Notes under the pieces: generated by a model
Database searches by the model: none
What the model was told of the DNA's origin: nothing
The model's input: the letters and a program-made list of their open reading frames with translations, nothing else
Position numbers and translations under genes: made by a program
Source of the DNA: an uncultured Clostridia bacterium
Lineage (GTDB): Bacteria; Bacillota; Clostridia; Christensenellales; UBA1242
Reading direction: 5' to 3'
DNA length: 64,000 nucleotides
Assembly: GCA_944376905.1 (NCBI GenBank)
Contig: CALWEA010000003.1
Coordinates: 1 to 64,000, forward strand
Shown: one piece after another, positions 16,532-25,934 of the stretch
Numbering within the stretch: the first letter of the stretch is position 1
Layout: every line of letters starts with the position of its first letter

Positions 16532-18747
16532 ATTATGCAATAAATTTTCGTGCAATATTTTATTGTTTTGTTAGTTTTGGAATTGGTATTTTGTGTGCCA
16601 ATTATCTTTTTAACTTAAATATTTTTATTTGGTTATTAACAAGTTTATCATTTTTAGCAATTTTTATTTTTTGCTTTAAATTTAAAAAATTTATTATTTT
16701 GATTTGTTTGGTTCTGTCTTTTATTTTTGGGATAGGGGCTTTTTTTATTGATTCAAATAATTTTAACAAGAATATTTATAATGGTGAAAGTGTTAATATT
16801 GTTGGTCGAGTTGGCGAAGATTATACTTTTAAAAATGATCAAAGTTATTTCACCTTAACAAATGTTTTAGTTAATGGAAAAAATGATTCTAATATTGCTA
16901 TAACTGCTAATGGAGAATCTAATAATCTTAAAGTTGGTATGTTTATTGAATTTACCGCTGATTTATATAATTATCAACTTTTTGAAAATGATAAGTTTAA
17001 TTATTTTGCATATAAAGATAAAACTTCTTATTTTGCAGAAATACAAACAAGTGAAGTCGTTTTTCTTGGCGGAGAGATGTCGCTAACAGAAAAATTTAAA
17101 TTTAATATTCGTGAGATTTTAAATAATTCAATGTCTGCCAATGGTGCATCTTTTGCATATTCGGTTTTATTTGGTGATAAAACTTTTTTGTTTGAAGATT
17201 TAAAAAATGATTTTAACAATGCTGGTGTTGCACATGTTTTGGCTGTTTCTGGACTTCATGTTGGAATTTTAGTTGGGTTGTTATTTTTGATTTTTAAAAA
17301 ATTAAAATTTTCAAAACTTCTTCAATTTTTACTTATTTTCTTAATTCTATTAATTTATTCATATATTTGTGATTTTTCTGCATCAGTTGTTAGGGCTAGT
17401 TTGATGTGTGTAATATTTCTTGCAACAGGAGTATTTGGCAAGCGCTATGACATGCTTAATTCAATAGGGCTAGCAGGTTTGATGATTTTAGTTGTTTCAC
17501 CACTTATGGTTTTTGATATTGGTTTTCAATTAAGTTTTATTTGTGTTATTGCGATTGCGTTCTTTTTAAAACCTTTGTCTAATTTTTTTATAAAACATAA
17601 AATTTGCAAATCTGAAGTTGTAGCATCTGCGTTGGCGATTGAAATAGCAACAACTGTTGCGACTTTTCCTTTAATTATAACTTATTTTTCTCAAATATCT
17701 TTGTTGTGTTCGTTTGCTAATCTTTTGGCTATTCCCATTTTTACTATTGGTTATACATTACTATTTATTTTGTTGCCGTTTGTTTTAATTTTTCAATTAT
17801 TCAATTTAGAAGTTGGGTTTATACTATTCTTACCAGATTTACTTTTAAGAATTGTTATAATTGTTGTTGATTTTTTTGGAAACATTGATTTTGCGACAAT
17901 CAATACCATTTATCTTTCTGTTCCTATTATAATTACTTTTTATATAATATTATTTTTGTTAAGTAGATATGTTGTTTTAGGTAAAGCGAAGCGTTTAACA
18001 GTTATATCTTTGGTTATAATGATTTGTTTTATTTTTTCGGCAGGTTTTTCTTCGCCTTTAACACCAAAATCAAATAATATAACTTTTGTTAATTCACAAA
18101 ATCTTGCATGTGTTTTAACAACAGAAAACAAAGATATTTGTGTTATATCTCAAAGTTCTTCATTGAATGATATCAATGATTATTTGATTAATAAAAGATT
18201 TTACTACATTGATTTATTAATACTTACTAATAATAATTTTAATTATAATCAACAACAAAATATTAAAAGTTTTGTTGCAAAATTTAATGTTAATAATGTT
18301 GTTTTATTTGAAGAAATATATTCCGTCGATTTAAATATTTTTAAAAAATCAAATCTTATTTATGTTTCGCAAATGAAAAATGATATTGTTGATATTTCAA
18401 ATAATCAAATTAATATATTCTTTCAAACATTTAATTCTTTAAATTTTCAATATATATTTTTAGGTTCGAATTGTAAAGGTCTTTTTATTAATTTTAATAA
18501 TCAAAACATTTTTATTGGATTAAATAAAATTGGAAGTGTTCAACAAGAAACATTAAAAGAATATTGGAACAATATAACTTTTGATTGTGTTTATGCAAAA
18601 CGGGAAAGTTTAGGCTTTTTTCAAATTAGTTGTAGTTTTAACTATATAACAAATTATAAATTTACTGGTTTGCAAGATTTCCCTAATACAACGAATATTT
18701 TACAAAATTATCATTCACTTTATTTACAAGGAAACTTTACTTTTTAG
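16528..18747 (+). CDS. comEC: ComEC/Rec2 DNA-uptake channel with degenerate C-terminal domain
   Basis: ComEC forms the inner-membrane channel for single-stranded DNA during transformation. The 739-residue protein has N-terminal membrane segments with an OB-like extracellular domain (about 90-175), then the competence domain with 'HVLAVSGLHVGILVG' near 236 and about eight transmembrane helices. The C-terminal part (from about 515) has the length and strand order of the metallo-beta-lactamase-like domain, but the metal motif (HxDxDH) is replaced by 'LTNNNFNYNQQQN' near 570 without any histidine. The channel may still work, while the nuclease-like activity is presumably lost. No comEA or comEB is adjacent. 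Confidence 0.88.
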   Translation: MNYAINFRAIFYCFVSFGIGILCANYLFNLNIFIWLLTSLSFLAIFIFCFKFKKFIILICLVLSFIFGIGAFFIDSNNFNKNIYNGESVNIVGRVGEDYTFKNDQSYFTLTNVLVNGKNDSNIAITANGESNNLKVGMFIEFTADLYNYQLFENDKFNYFAYKDKTSYFAEIQTSEVVFLGGEMSLTEKFKFNIREILNNSMSANGASFAYSVLFGDKTFLFEDLKNDFNNAGVAHVLAVSGLHVGILVGLLFLIFKKLKFSKLLQFLLIFLILLIYSYICDFSASVVRASLMCVIFLATGVFGKRYDMLNSIGLAGLMILVVSPLMVFDIGFQLSFICVIAIAFFLKPLSNFFIKHKICKSEVVASALAIEIATTVATFPLIITYFSQISLLCSFANLLAIPIFTIGYTLLFILLPFVLIFQLFNLEVGFILFLPDLLLRIVIIVVDFFGNIDFATINTIYLSVPIIITFYIILFLLSRYVVLGKAKRLTVISLVIMICFIFSAGFSSPLTPKSNNITFVNSQNLACVLTTENKDICVISQSSSLNDINDYLINKRFYYIDLLILTNNNFNYNQQQNIKSFVAKFNVNNVVLFEEIYSVDLNIFKKSNLIYVSQMKNDIVDISNNQINIFFQTFNSLNFQYIFLGSNCKGLFINFNNQNIFIGLNKIGSVQQETLKEYWNNITFDCVYAKRESLGFFQISCSFNYITNYKFTGLQDFPNTTNILQNYHSLYLQGNFTF

Positions 18748-18975
18748 TTAAACAATGATATACTAATTATGATAAGATTTTATATAAAATATTGATTAAT
18801 AATGATTATTGATTAAATTTTTCTTTTTAATAATCTATTTAATTTTTTGATATCTTTTAGTTTTGCTAATATATTAATGTTTTTTTATGTTTTTTATTTT
18901 ATTAATAATAGGTTATTTTAAATTTTTTAAAATTAATCTAATTATTAAATTATTAAAAAAATTGATAAGGAGTTA

Positions 18976-19995
18976 ATGTTGTTAAATTTTAATGAATTAT
19001 TAAATGAGAATTTATGTAATGTTTATCATGTCTTTGGGGAAGATTTGTTTATAATTCAAGAAGTATGCTTGGAAATTGAAAAGAAATGTAATAATAATTT
19101 AGGAGATTTAAACAAATCTATTTTTGATGATGAAAATTTTGATATTGATGCTTTATTGGCAGTTTGTGAACAAATACCAATGCTTGCAGAAAAAAGATTT
19201 GTTTTAGTTAAAAATCTTCAAAAAATTTCAGAATTTGCTTTAAAAAAAATAATAGCATATTGTGAACATCCGTCAAATGAATGTGTTTTGGTTTTGTGTG
19301 AATTGCCAAATCAAAATATTTTCAAAAAGGTTCCCGCCAAACAAATAGAATGTAAAAAATTACCAGAATTAAAATTAAGAAAATTTATTGAAAGTCAGTT
19401 GGAAAAAGTTAATAAAAGTATAACAATTGACGCTTGTACGCTTTTAATAAATTTTTGTGTTCAAGATTTAATGTTAATTAAAAATGAATTATTTAAACTT
19501 TCATTTTATCATAAACCTTTAACTTTAAACCATTCTTCAATTGACTCAAATCAAAATAAAAATATAGAAAAAATTGATAGTGATGATATTAAACTTCTTG
19601 TTGTTAAAAATGATGATTATAGTGTTTTTGAAATTACTGATGCATTAACAAAAGGCAATCAAAACAGGGCAATTATTCTTCTAAAAAAAATGATGGAGAC
19701 TATGGATTTTAATTTTATTTTGGGTTTAATTTCTTCACATTTTAGACGTATGTATTATAGTTTAATTTCTGCTGGAACTGATTTGGAAATTGCTCAACAA
19801 TTAGGGGTTAAACCTTTTGCTATTACAAAGGCAAAATCATTGGCAAAACACTTAAAACCAATGCAAATTTCTAATATAAATTCTTTAATTCTTAAAATTG
19901 ATTACATGATTAAAGATGGTAAAATGAGTGTTGAAAATGCTATGTATTATTTGGTTTTTGCTATTTCTATGATAATAAAAAATAATACTTTTTAA
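18976..19995 (+). CDS. holA: DNA polymerase III subunit delta
   Basis: HolA is the clamp-loader subunit that opens the sliding clamp. The 339-residue length is typical. Family features are 'VYHVFGEDLFIIQEV' at the start, 'LAEKRFVLVKNL' near 73, 'LKLRKFIESQLEK' near 134, and a C-terminal collar domain with 'FEITDALTKGNQNRAIILLKKMMETMD' near 221. The ATG is preceded by AAGGAG. A stretch of about 20 residues (near 180-200: HSSIDSNQNKNIEKIDSDD) is an Asn/Asp/Lys-rich insertion. comEC followed by holA is the usual Firmicute order, but rpsT, the usual next gene, lies elsewhere (27590, minus strand). Confidence 0.93.
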   Translation: MLLNFNELLNENLCNVYHVFGEDLFIIQEVCLEIEKKCNNNLGDLNKSIFDDENFDIDALLAVCEQIPMLAEKRFVLVKNLQKISEFALKKIIAYCEHPSNECVLVLCELPNQNIFKKVPAKQIECKKLPELKLRKFIESQLEKVNKSITIDACTLLINFCVQDLMLIKNELFKLSFYHKPLTLNHSSIDSNQNKNIEKIDSDDIKLLVVKNDDYSVFEITDALTKGNQNRAIILLKKMMETMDFNFILGLISSHFRRMYYSLISAGTDLEIAQQLGVKPFAITKAKSLAKHLKPMQISNINSLILKIDYMIKDGKMSVENAMYYLVFAISMIIKNNTF

Positions 19996-20075
19996 ATTAA
20001 TTGAAAAAAATAAAAATTAAAAAATAAAAAAATAAAAAAATTAAAAAATAATCTAAAATAAAAAAAAGGTTAACA

Positions 20076-20591
20076 ATGATTAATAAAAATTATTTAAAAA
20101 TTTCTGGTTGGAAAAAGGCTATTTTAATTGTTATTTTGATTCTTTCTTATGCTTTGGTTAAAAGTTTTAATCCTATTGCCATTTATTCGGTTAATAGTAT
20201 TTTTTTATCATTCTTGTTTATTTTAGGATATGGTATTTTTGCTTGGCTTCTTTTTGAAATATTAGTTGGGTTTATGTATAGTGGTTTAAAAAGTAAAATA
20301 GAAAATTTTATTTCCATGAATGAGTTTACTAATTTATTTAGATTTGCTTTTATTCCTTTAAATATAATAACTTACGCTTTGACAAACTTATTTATTTTAT
20401 TAAACTTTTACACTTCATTTATGATACTTTGCACAACAATTATTTTATCGTTTATTTGTTTTTTGCTTATTTATAAAATTCTTGTTAAAAACTATTTTGC
20501 TTCTTTGGATAGTAAAGACTTAAACATGAGTTATTTTAGTTTTGTTTTCATTTATCTATTTTTAATGACTATTATGTGGGGGACTATTTAA
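20076..20591 (+). CDS. Hypothetical integral membrane protein
   Basis: A 171-residue protein with about four to five transmembrane segments (near 15-28, 42-68, 92-112, 114-134, 150-168). I do not recognise the family. Its stop codon is directly followed by the ATG of the M28 peptidase gene, so the two are co-transcribed and probably coupled. It may serve as a membrane partner of that peptidase. The ribosome-binding site AAAAGG is placed 8 bases before the ATG. Confidence 0.75.
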   Translation: MINKNYLKISGWKKAILIVILILSYALVKSFNPIAIYSVNSIFLSFLFILGYGIFAWLLFEILVGFMYSGLKSKIENFISMNEFTNLFRFAFIPLNIITYALTNLFILLNFYTSFMILCTTIILSFICFLLIYKILVKNYFASLDSKDLNMSYFSFVFIYLFLMTIMWGTI

Positions 20592-21935
20592 ATGTTTAAA
20601 AATAAATTTTTTAATCTTGGTTTAGTTTTTATTTTAGTTTTTGTTTTGATGTTTTTAACTTTTTGCTGGTTATGTATTTTTAATTTTCATTTTGATAATG
20701 TTAAAAGTAATTCATTAAGCATAACAACCAATTGTAATGACAAAACAGAAACATTGACTTTAAATAATAATTATCTTAATCAATCTTCAAATTTTTCATA
20801 TAATTCTTTAAGTAGATATAGCAAAACTTTTGAAAATAACGAATTCTTATTTAATGAAACAGATATAAAAAATTTGGCAACAGAATTGTATTTTAATAAT
20901 TTTGACGATATTAAGGATAGAACTGCTGGAAGTAGTGGGGAAAAAAAGTTTGCTGAGATTTTAGCAAATAAATTAGAAAATCTTAATTTTTCTTATTTTT
21001 TAAAAGATAATTCGTATATACAAACATTTTCTTTGGGAAATTATGATTCACAAAATGTTGTTGGTGTTTATAATCAAATAAATTCAAATAATGAATTAGA
21101 CAATAAATATATTCTTTTAGGTGCACATATAGATGCTGTTTATAAGGATGAAAAATCTTTTGGTTTTAATGATAATTTAAGTGGGGTATTGGGAGTATTA
21201 CTTCTTGCACAAAATTTAATTAATCAAAATTTTGGCTGTAATATAATTGTTGCTTTTTACGGGGCAGAGGAAGTTGGGTGTAAGGGTTCACAGTATTTTA
21301 TTGAAAACTTAGATACTAAAATAAAAAATAATATTCTTCTTGCTGTAAACTTTGATAGTATTGGCGCAGGAGAAAATTTATATTATTATCACTCTGATAA
21401 CTCTACTTTATATGGTAGTGTAATTGACAATTTATTTAATAAATATTCTATTTCTAAACTTGGTTTTAATCAAAAATTTTCAACTTTATCTAATCTTAAC
21501 ATCAATCATACAAGTTTAGGGTTTTTAAGTGATAATTCTTCTTTTTTGAAAGCAGGAGTTAATTCTTTAACTTTTTTTGCGGGAGACCTTGATGCTAAAA
21601 ATGGTTTAGGTTTTTTTGAAAAACAAGGACATGAAAAAATTATGCACAATACCGATTCTTTCGAAACCTGTTATGAAGTGTTTGGTGAAAAATTTTATGA
21701 AAATATATTTAATTGTGCTAGTTATGTTTATAATTTGTTAAACAATGAAGGGTTTAACACAATTAATTTTCAACCAAATCAAATTGATGTTATATCTTAT
21801 AGTGATTGGGCTTTAAAAATTGTTGGCGTTGTTTTTATTCTTGTATTGTTTGTTTTATACTTAATCATAATTAATAATAAATATAAAACTAAAAAAAATA
21901 TAACCAACAAAAATGAAGTTAAAAATAAAAAATAA
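20592..21935 (+). CDS. Membrane-anchored M28-family metallopeptidase
   Basis: The 447-residue protein has an N-terminal transmembrane segment (about 8-28), an M28 zinc peptidase domain (about 95-385) and a C-terminal transmembrane segment (about 408-428), followed by a Lys/Asn-rich tail. The metal-binding set is complete: 'GAHIDA' (His about 178), 'FNDNLSG' (Asp about 193), 'GAEEVG' (catalytic Glu and ligand Glu about 225), 'FDSIG' (Asp about 254) and 'HNTDSF' (His about 352). It most likely removes N-terminal amino acids from peptides outside the cell. A start immediately after the upstream stop suggests re-initiation. Confidence 0.88.
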   Translation: MFKNKFFNLGLVFILVFVLMFLTFCWLCIFNFHFDNVKSNSLSITTNCNDKTETLTLNNNYLNQSSNFSYNSLSRYSKTFENNEFLFNETDIKNLATELYFNNFDDIKDRTAGSSGEKKFAEILANKLENLNFSYFLKDNSYIQTFSLGNYDSQNVVGVYNQINSNNELDNKYILLGAHIDAVYKDEKSFGFNDNLSGVLGVLLLAQNLINQNFGCNIIVAFYGAEEVGCKGSQYFIENLDTKIKNNILLAVNFDSIGAGENLYYYHSDNSTLYGSVIDNLFNKYSISKLGFNQKFSTLSNLNINHTSLGFLSDNSSFLKAGVNSLTFFAGDLDAKNGLGFFEKQGHEKIMHNTDSFETCYEVFGEKFYENIFNCASYVYNLLNNEGFNTINFQPNQIDVISYSDWALKIVGVVFILVLFVLYLIIINNKYKTKKNITNKNEVKNKK

Positions 21936-22092
21936 AAATAAAAAACCTTATATTATAAAGTTTGATAACTATTGTTTAATTGTGCGCACTAATAATAAAG
22001 TGATAAAATTACTTTCAAAGAAGTGCGCACGGTTAAAAAATACTACTTGTTAAACTTTATTTAAAAGGTTTTTTTTATTTAATTTTTAATTT
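21936..22092. repeat. Long nested inverted repeat between convergent genes
   Basis: The outer arms, AAAAACCTT.....ATAAAGTTT near 21949-21962 and its complement AAACTTTAT.....AAGGTTTTT near 22053-22075, enclose an inner pair of identical self-complementary octamers GTGCGCAC (about 21981-21988 and 22023-22030). Between the octamers lies AAAGTGATAAAATTACTTT, another hairpin. The whole of about 130 bp could fold into one branched hairpin and acts as a two-way terminator between the M28 peptidase (plus) and gatB (minus). The GTGCGCAC octamers are strikingly GC-rich for this DNA. Confidence 0.7.
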
Positions 22093-22169
22093 TATTTTGT
22101 ATTAATTTAATGAAAATTAATGGATTGAATTGTAAATTTATTACTATAAAATCTTAGAAATGTTAAATT

Positions 22170-23615
22170 TTATTTTTTTAAATAATTTGGCAATATTTCT
22201 TTAATAAATGATTGAGTTGTTATAGGATTTGCTTTACCTTTAGTTAATGCCATAACTTTACCAGTATAAAACATTATAACTTTGTTTGGATTTTTTTCAA
22301 AATCTAGTATGGCATCTGGGTTTGTGTTGATAACTTGTTTAACAAAATCTTTTATCTCTTCATCACTTAAACTCGACAACATTCCTAATTCTTTGGCAAC
22401 ATCTTTTGCATTCTTTGAAGTAAAGCAAATATTTTCAAACAAGATTTTACTATTAGGACGTGTTATTTGTTTGCTATCGAGCAATTCCAAAATGGAAACT
22501 AAGTTTTCTTTGGTTATTATTTCGTTTAAATTCTCGCAATTAGGTTTATCTTTTAAAACTTTTAACAATTCTGTCATAATCCAGTTTGAAATTTGTTTTG
22601 GGTTGTTGTATAAATTTAAACATTCTTCAAAGTAGTCGCTAACAAATTTTTCATTAGTAAGAATTTTGGCATCATATAATGGAAGGTTATATATTTCAAC
22701 ATATTTTTTTATTCTATCTTGTGCTAATTCTGGAAGAGTTGAGCGTATTTTTTCAACATCTTCTTGTGTGATTTCAACTGTTAATAAATCTGGGTCAGGG
22801 AAATATCTGTAATCATGAGAATTTTCTTTGCTTCTTAGTGCAAAACTTTTACCTTTATTATCATCCCATTTTCTTGTTTGTTGAATTATTTTATTGCCTT
22901 TTTCAAGTTCTTCTATTTGGCGTTTAGATTCATATTCAATAGCTCGTTTAACCATTTTAAAACTATTGAGATTTTTCATTTCTGTTCTAATACCAAGTTC
23001 TTTGCTGTCATGAGGTTTAACAGAAATATTAACATCACAACGCATTCCACCTTCTTCCATTTTACAATTTGCAACACCGCTATAAATATAAGTTCTTCTT
23101 AATTTATCAAGAAATTCAACTGCTTCATCTGCATTGGAGAAGTCGGGTTCTGTAACAAGTTCTATTAAAGGAATCCCTCCTCTGTTATAGTCGACAAGAG
23201 TTCCAATGGTTTTGGTTTTGTGGATAAGTTTACCTGCATCTTCTTCAAGATGAATTCTGTTTATTCTAATGGTTTTCCCATTATCAAGTTTTATATTTCC
23301 GCCGATACAAATAGGGCGAACTAACTGACTTATTTGATATGCTTTTGACAGGTCGGGATAAAAATAGTTTTTTCTCTCAAAAACTGCAAGATTATTGATA
23401 GAACAACCAACAGATAAGCCTGCTTTAATAGTGTTTTCAACTGCTTTTTTGTTTAAAACTGGCAATGCTCCTGGAAGTCCCACGCAAACAGGGCAACAGT
23501 TAGTGTTTGGTTCTTCTCCAAAAGTGTTTTTACAAGAACAAAAAACTTTTGTTTTTGTGTTTAGTTCTGCGTGTATTTCTAAGCCGATAACAACATCATA
23601 TTTACTGCTTAACAT
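22170..23615 (-). CDS. gatB: Asp/Glu-tRNA(Asn/Gln) amidotransferase subunit B
   Basis: GatB is the kinase-like, tRNA-binding subunit of GatCAB. It activates the side chain of mischarged Asp-tRNA(Asn) or Glu-tRNA(Gln) for amidation. The 481-residue length is normal. Motifs are 'VIGLEIHAELNT' near 10-21, a Cys set 'CSCKN...CCPVCVGLPG', the 'EDAGKLIH' motif near 125 and the signature 'CKMEEGGMRCDVNIS' near 180-194. The C-terminal YqeY-like tail domain is present (about 340-480). The ATG lies inside the end of gatA (7-base overlap) with an AAAGGAGG site, showing coupling. Confidence 0.97.
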   Translation of the reverse strand: MLSSKYDVVIGLEIHAELNTKTKVFCSCKNTFGEEPNTNCCPVCVGLPGALPVLNKKAVENTIKAGLSVGCSINNLAVFERKNYFYPDLSKAYQISQLVRPICIGGNIKLDNGKTIRINRIHLEEDAGKLIHKTKTIGTLVDYNRGGIPLIELVTEPDFSNADEAVEFLDKLRRTYIYSGVANCKMEEGGMRCDVNISVKPHDSKELGIRTEMKNLNSFKMVKRAIEYESKRQIEELEKGNKIIQQTRKWDDNKGKSFALRSKENSHDYRYFPDPDLLTVEITQEDVEKIRSTLPELAQDRIKKYVEIYNLPLYDAKILTNEKFVSDYFEECLNLYNNPKQISNWIMTELLKVLKDKPNCENLNEIITKENLVSILELLDSKQITRPNSKILFENICFTSKNAKDVAKELGMLSSLSDEEIKDFVKQVINTNPDAILDFEKNPNKVIMFYTGKVMALTKGKANPITTQSFIKEILPNYLKK

Positions 23616-25330
23616 AATGAATCCTCCTTTTGGATTTTTTCTTGATTAGTTTTGTTTAGGTTCAATAATGTTGTTGCTAAACTATTTTTTGATTGTTCAT
23701 AATTTTTAGTCATGTAATTACTTAAATAGTATAGAACTGGTTCGTTGTTTGCTTTCGCTAATATTTGTAGTCCAAGAGGAAGATTGTTTTTCCCTAATCC
23801 ACAAGGTATAGAAATTGCTGGAATTCCTAAAATATTTGCCATTGTTGTAAACATATCTTCAACATACATTTCAACTGGATTTGTTGTTTTTTCACCAATT
23901 TTAAATGCTTCGCCGTATGCAGTTGGGAATATAATAACATCACAATTTTCAAATATTTCATTAAATTGGTTTTTTAAATCTCTTCTTATCTTTAATGCTT
24001 TCATGTAATAAGCGTCATAATATCCACTGCTTAAAACAAAATTTCCAAGCATTATTCTTCGTTGAACTTCTTTTCCAAATCCCTCACTTCGACTATAAAG
24101 ATAAACATCATCAAGTGATGCTGTTGGAATATTGCTTGCTTTTTCACTGCGTGTGGTATATTTAACACCATCAAACCTTCCTAAATTAGAACTTGCTTCT
24201 GCTGATGCCAAAGTGTAGTAGGTTGGCAATGCGAGGTCAAAATAAGGAACGGAAAATTCTTTTAGCGTTGCTCCTTGATTTTGTAACCATTGTGATATTC
24301 TATTATATTGGTCGTTATATTCGGTTTTTTGCATAAGTTTTTGAGTTTCTTTTAATATACCAATTTTTAATCCATTTAAATTAACCGCTTTCTTACTCAA
24401 TTTAACTGCTTGTTTTATAATATTAATGGAGTTTTCGTTATCAATAAAATTTTTTTCATCTTTGTTAGAAATTAAATTTTTAATATTACTGGTTGTTATT
24501 TCGTTATTAGATAAAGATGTTTCGTCATTAATATCTTTTCCTGCAATAACGCTTAAAATTAATGCACTATCTTCTACGTTTTTGGCAATAGGGGAGATTT
24601 GGTCAAAACTGGAAACATAAGCAACAAGTCCATATCTTGAAACTCGTCCATAAGTTGGTTTAATTCCAACCAAACCATTAAAAGCACTTGGTTGTCTTAT
24701 AGAACCGCCTGTGTCGCTTCCGAGTGCAACCGCACACATATCACATGCAACTGCAACCGCACTTCCGCCACTACTGCCTCCGCTAACTCGACTATCGTCG
24801 AAAGCGTTTTTACAAGCACCAAATGCTGAATTTTCACAACTTCCGCCCATAGCGAACTCGTCCATATTTGCACGCGCTAAAATAACAACCCCTTCTTTTA
24901 AAAGTTTATCTATAACAGTTGCGTTGTATTGTGCTTTATAGTTTTTCATAAATTGGGAACCACAACTACATGTTTTACCCTTGTATAAAATATTATCTTT
25001 TATAACAATAGGAAGACCACAAAGTTTAGGTAGTGATGATAAGGCTGTTTTAGGGTTTGCATTTTTATAATAATTTGCAATCATTAAATCAATATTGTCT
25101 GCTTGTTGAAGAGCGTCGTCAAAGATTTCTAAGATAGCATTTTTGTCCCATAACTCTTTCATTCTATTAAGGTAGTATTCACAAATTTCCCGACAAGTAA
25201 ATTCTCGTTTTTTAATTTTTTCTATAACTTCAACCGCACTTAAATTAAAAAATTTAGAATTTGATAAGGTGGCTTGTGGATTTGATTGTGATTTACTGTT
25301 CATTTGATTAGTTATATTTATTTTATCCAT
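23609..25330 (-). CDS. gatA: Asp/Glu-tRNA(Asn/Gln) amidotransferase subunit A, with insertion
   Basis: GatA is the amidase subunit that frees ammonia from glutamine. The Ser-cisSer-Lys centre is visible: 'IVIKDNI' (Lys about 108), 'SGGSSGGSA' (about 183-191) and 'DTGGSIRQPS' (about 205-214). At 573 residues it is about 85 longer than usual. Part is an N-terminal extension of about 25 residues (NQMNSKSQSNPQ), and part is an Asn/Ser/Lys-rich insertion of roughly 45-50 residues at about 274-325, before 'NGLKIGILKETQ'. The insertion probably loops out on the surface. The start overlaps the gatC stop by one base. Confidence 0.96.
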   Translation of the reverse strand: MDKINITNQMNSKSQSNPQATLSNSKFFNLSAVEVIEKIKKREFTCREICEYYLNRMKELWDKNAILEIFDDALQQADNIDLMIANYYKNANPKTALSSLPKLCGLPIVIKDNILYKGKTCSCGSQFMKNYKAQYNATVIDKLLKEGVVILARANMDEFAMGGSCENSAFGACKNAFDDSRVSGGSSGGSAVAVACDMCAVALGSDTGGSIRQPSAFNGLVGIKPTYGRVSRYGLVAYVSSFDQISPIAKNVEDSALILSVIAGKDINDETSLSNNEITTSNIKNLISNKDEKNFIDNENSINIIKQAVKLSKKAVNLNGLKIGILKETQKLMQKTEYNDQYNRISQWLQNQGATLKEFSVPYFDLALPTYYTLASAEASSNLGRFDGVKYTTRSEKASNIPTASLDDVYLYSRSEGFGKEVQRRIMLGNFVLSSGYYDAYYMKALKIRRDLKNQFNEIFENCDVIIFPTAYGEAFKIGEKTTNPVEMYVEDMFTTMANILGIPAISIPCGLGKNNLPLGLQILAKANNEPVLYYLSNYMTKNYEQSKNSLATTLLNLNKTNQEKIQKEDSLC

Positions 25331-25614
25331 TATTCCACCACCAGTGGCACATTAAAACAACCTCGACGTTGTTTTGGTGCATTTTTTAAAATTTCTTCTT
25401 GTTCAAGACTTGGTCTTGGTTCGTCTTCTCTTAATTGTGATATTTTATGACTTTTATTAAAAACTGGCTCATCACTTGTTTTTGCTTGTTGAAGTTGGTT
25501 AACCATATCCAAAATGTTGTTTAAATCTTTAACCAAATTTTGTGTTTCCTCACTAGTAAATTCTAGTTGAGAAAGTTCAGCAAGATGTTCAACATCTTTT
25601 ATTGTTATATCCAT
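25330..25614 (-). CDS. gatC: Asp/Glu-tRNA(Asn/Gln) amidotransferase subunit C
   Basis: GatC wraps around GatA and stabilises the amidotransferase. I choose the ATG at 25614, giving 94 residues from 'MDITIKDVEHLAELSQLEF', because this is the conserved family start and an AAAGGA site precedes it. A longer frame begins at 25656 but adds 14 unrelated residues. The C-terminal 'LREDEPRPSLEQEEILKNAP' is typical. It is the first gene of gatC-gatA-gatB, with overlapping ends throughout. Confidence 0.95.
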   Translation of the reverse strand: MDITIKDVEHLAELSQLEFTSEETQNLVKDLNNILDMVNQLQQAKTSDEPVFNKSHKISQLREDEPRPSLEQEEILKNAPKQRRGCFNVPLVVE

Positions 25615-25934
25615 AATGTTGTATCCTTTTATTAAAGTTTTTAATTCTATTATCAACTAAATTTTTTATAAATTTTAATTAAACTTATTTGTTTGCATCA
25701 AAATATTAATTTTACGATTTTTATAAGTATTAAATCTCAATATATTAAATCTAAATATATTAAATTTAAATATATTAAATCTAAGCATATCAAATGTAAA
25801 GATTTTAAATATAAATACAAACATAATAGTTAAAAATAGTTGTGCTTTTTAAATTTATAAATAGTTGTATTAACTTTTTTTGTTTTTTATTGTATTGAAT
25901 GATTTTAATAGATTTTAAATAATTTAAATAAATA
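25615..25934. other. Gap between aspS and gatC with a 15-bp tandem repeat
   Basis: In this 320-base gap, about six head-to-tail copies of a 15-bp unit (consensus TATTAAATCTAAATA) run from 25728 to 25817. The rest is AT-rich with no clear terminator for gatC direction or promoter, although the gatCAB promoter should lie here. Confidence 0.7.
25728..25817. repeat. Tandem repeat, six units of 15 bp
   Basis: Units start at 25728, 25743, 25758, 25773, 25788 and 25803. The first four differ from TATTAAATCTAAATA at one or two positions and the last two are more diverged. It lies upstream of the gatCAB operon and downstream of nothing on this strand other than aspS, so copy number could influence promoter spacing. 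Slippage-prone DNA of this type often varies between strains. Confidence 0.75.

Noticed and set aside
25728-25817. CRISPR array
   Set aside because: The units are 15 bp and directly adjacent, with no spacers and no cas genes.
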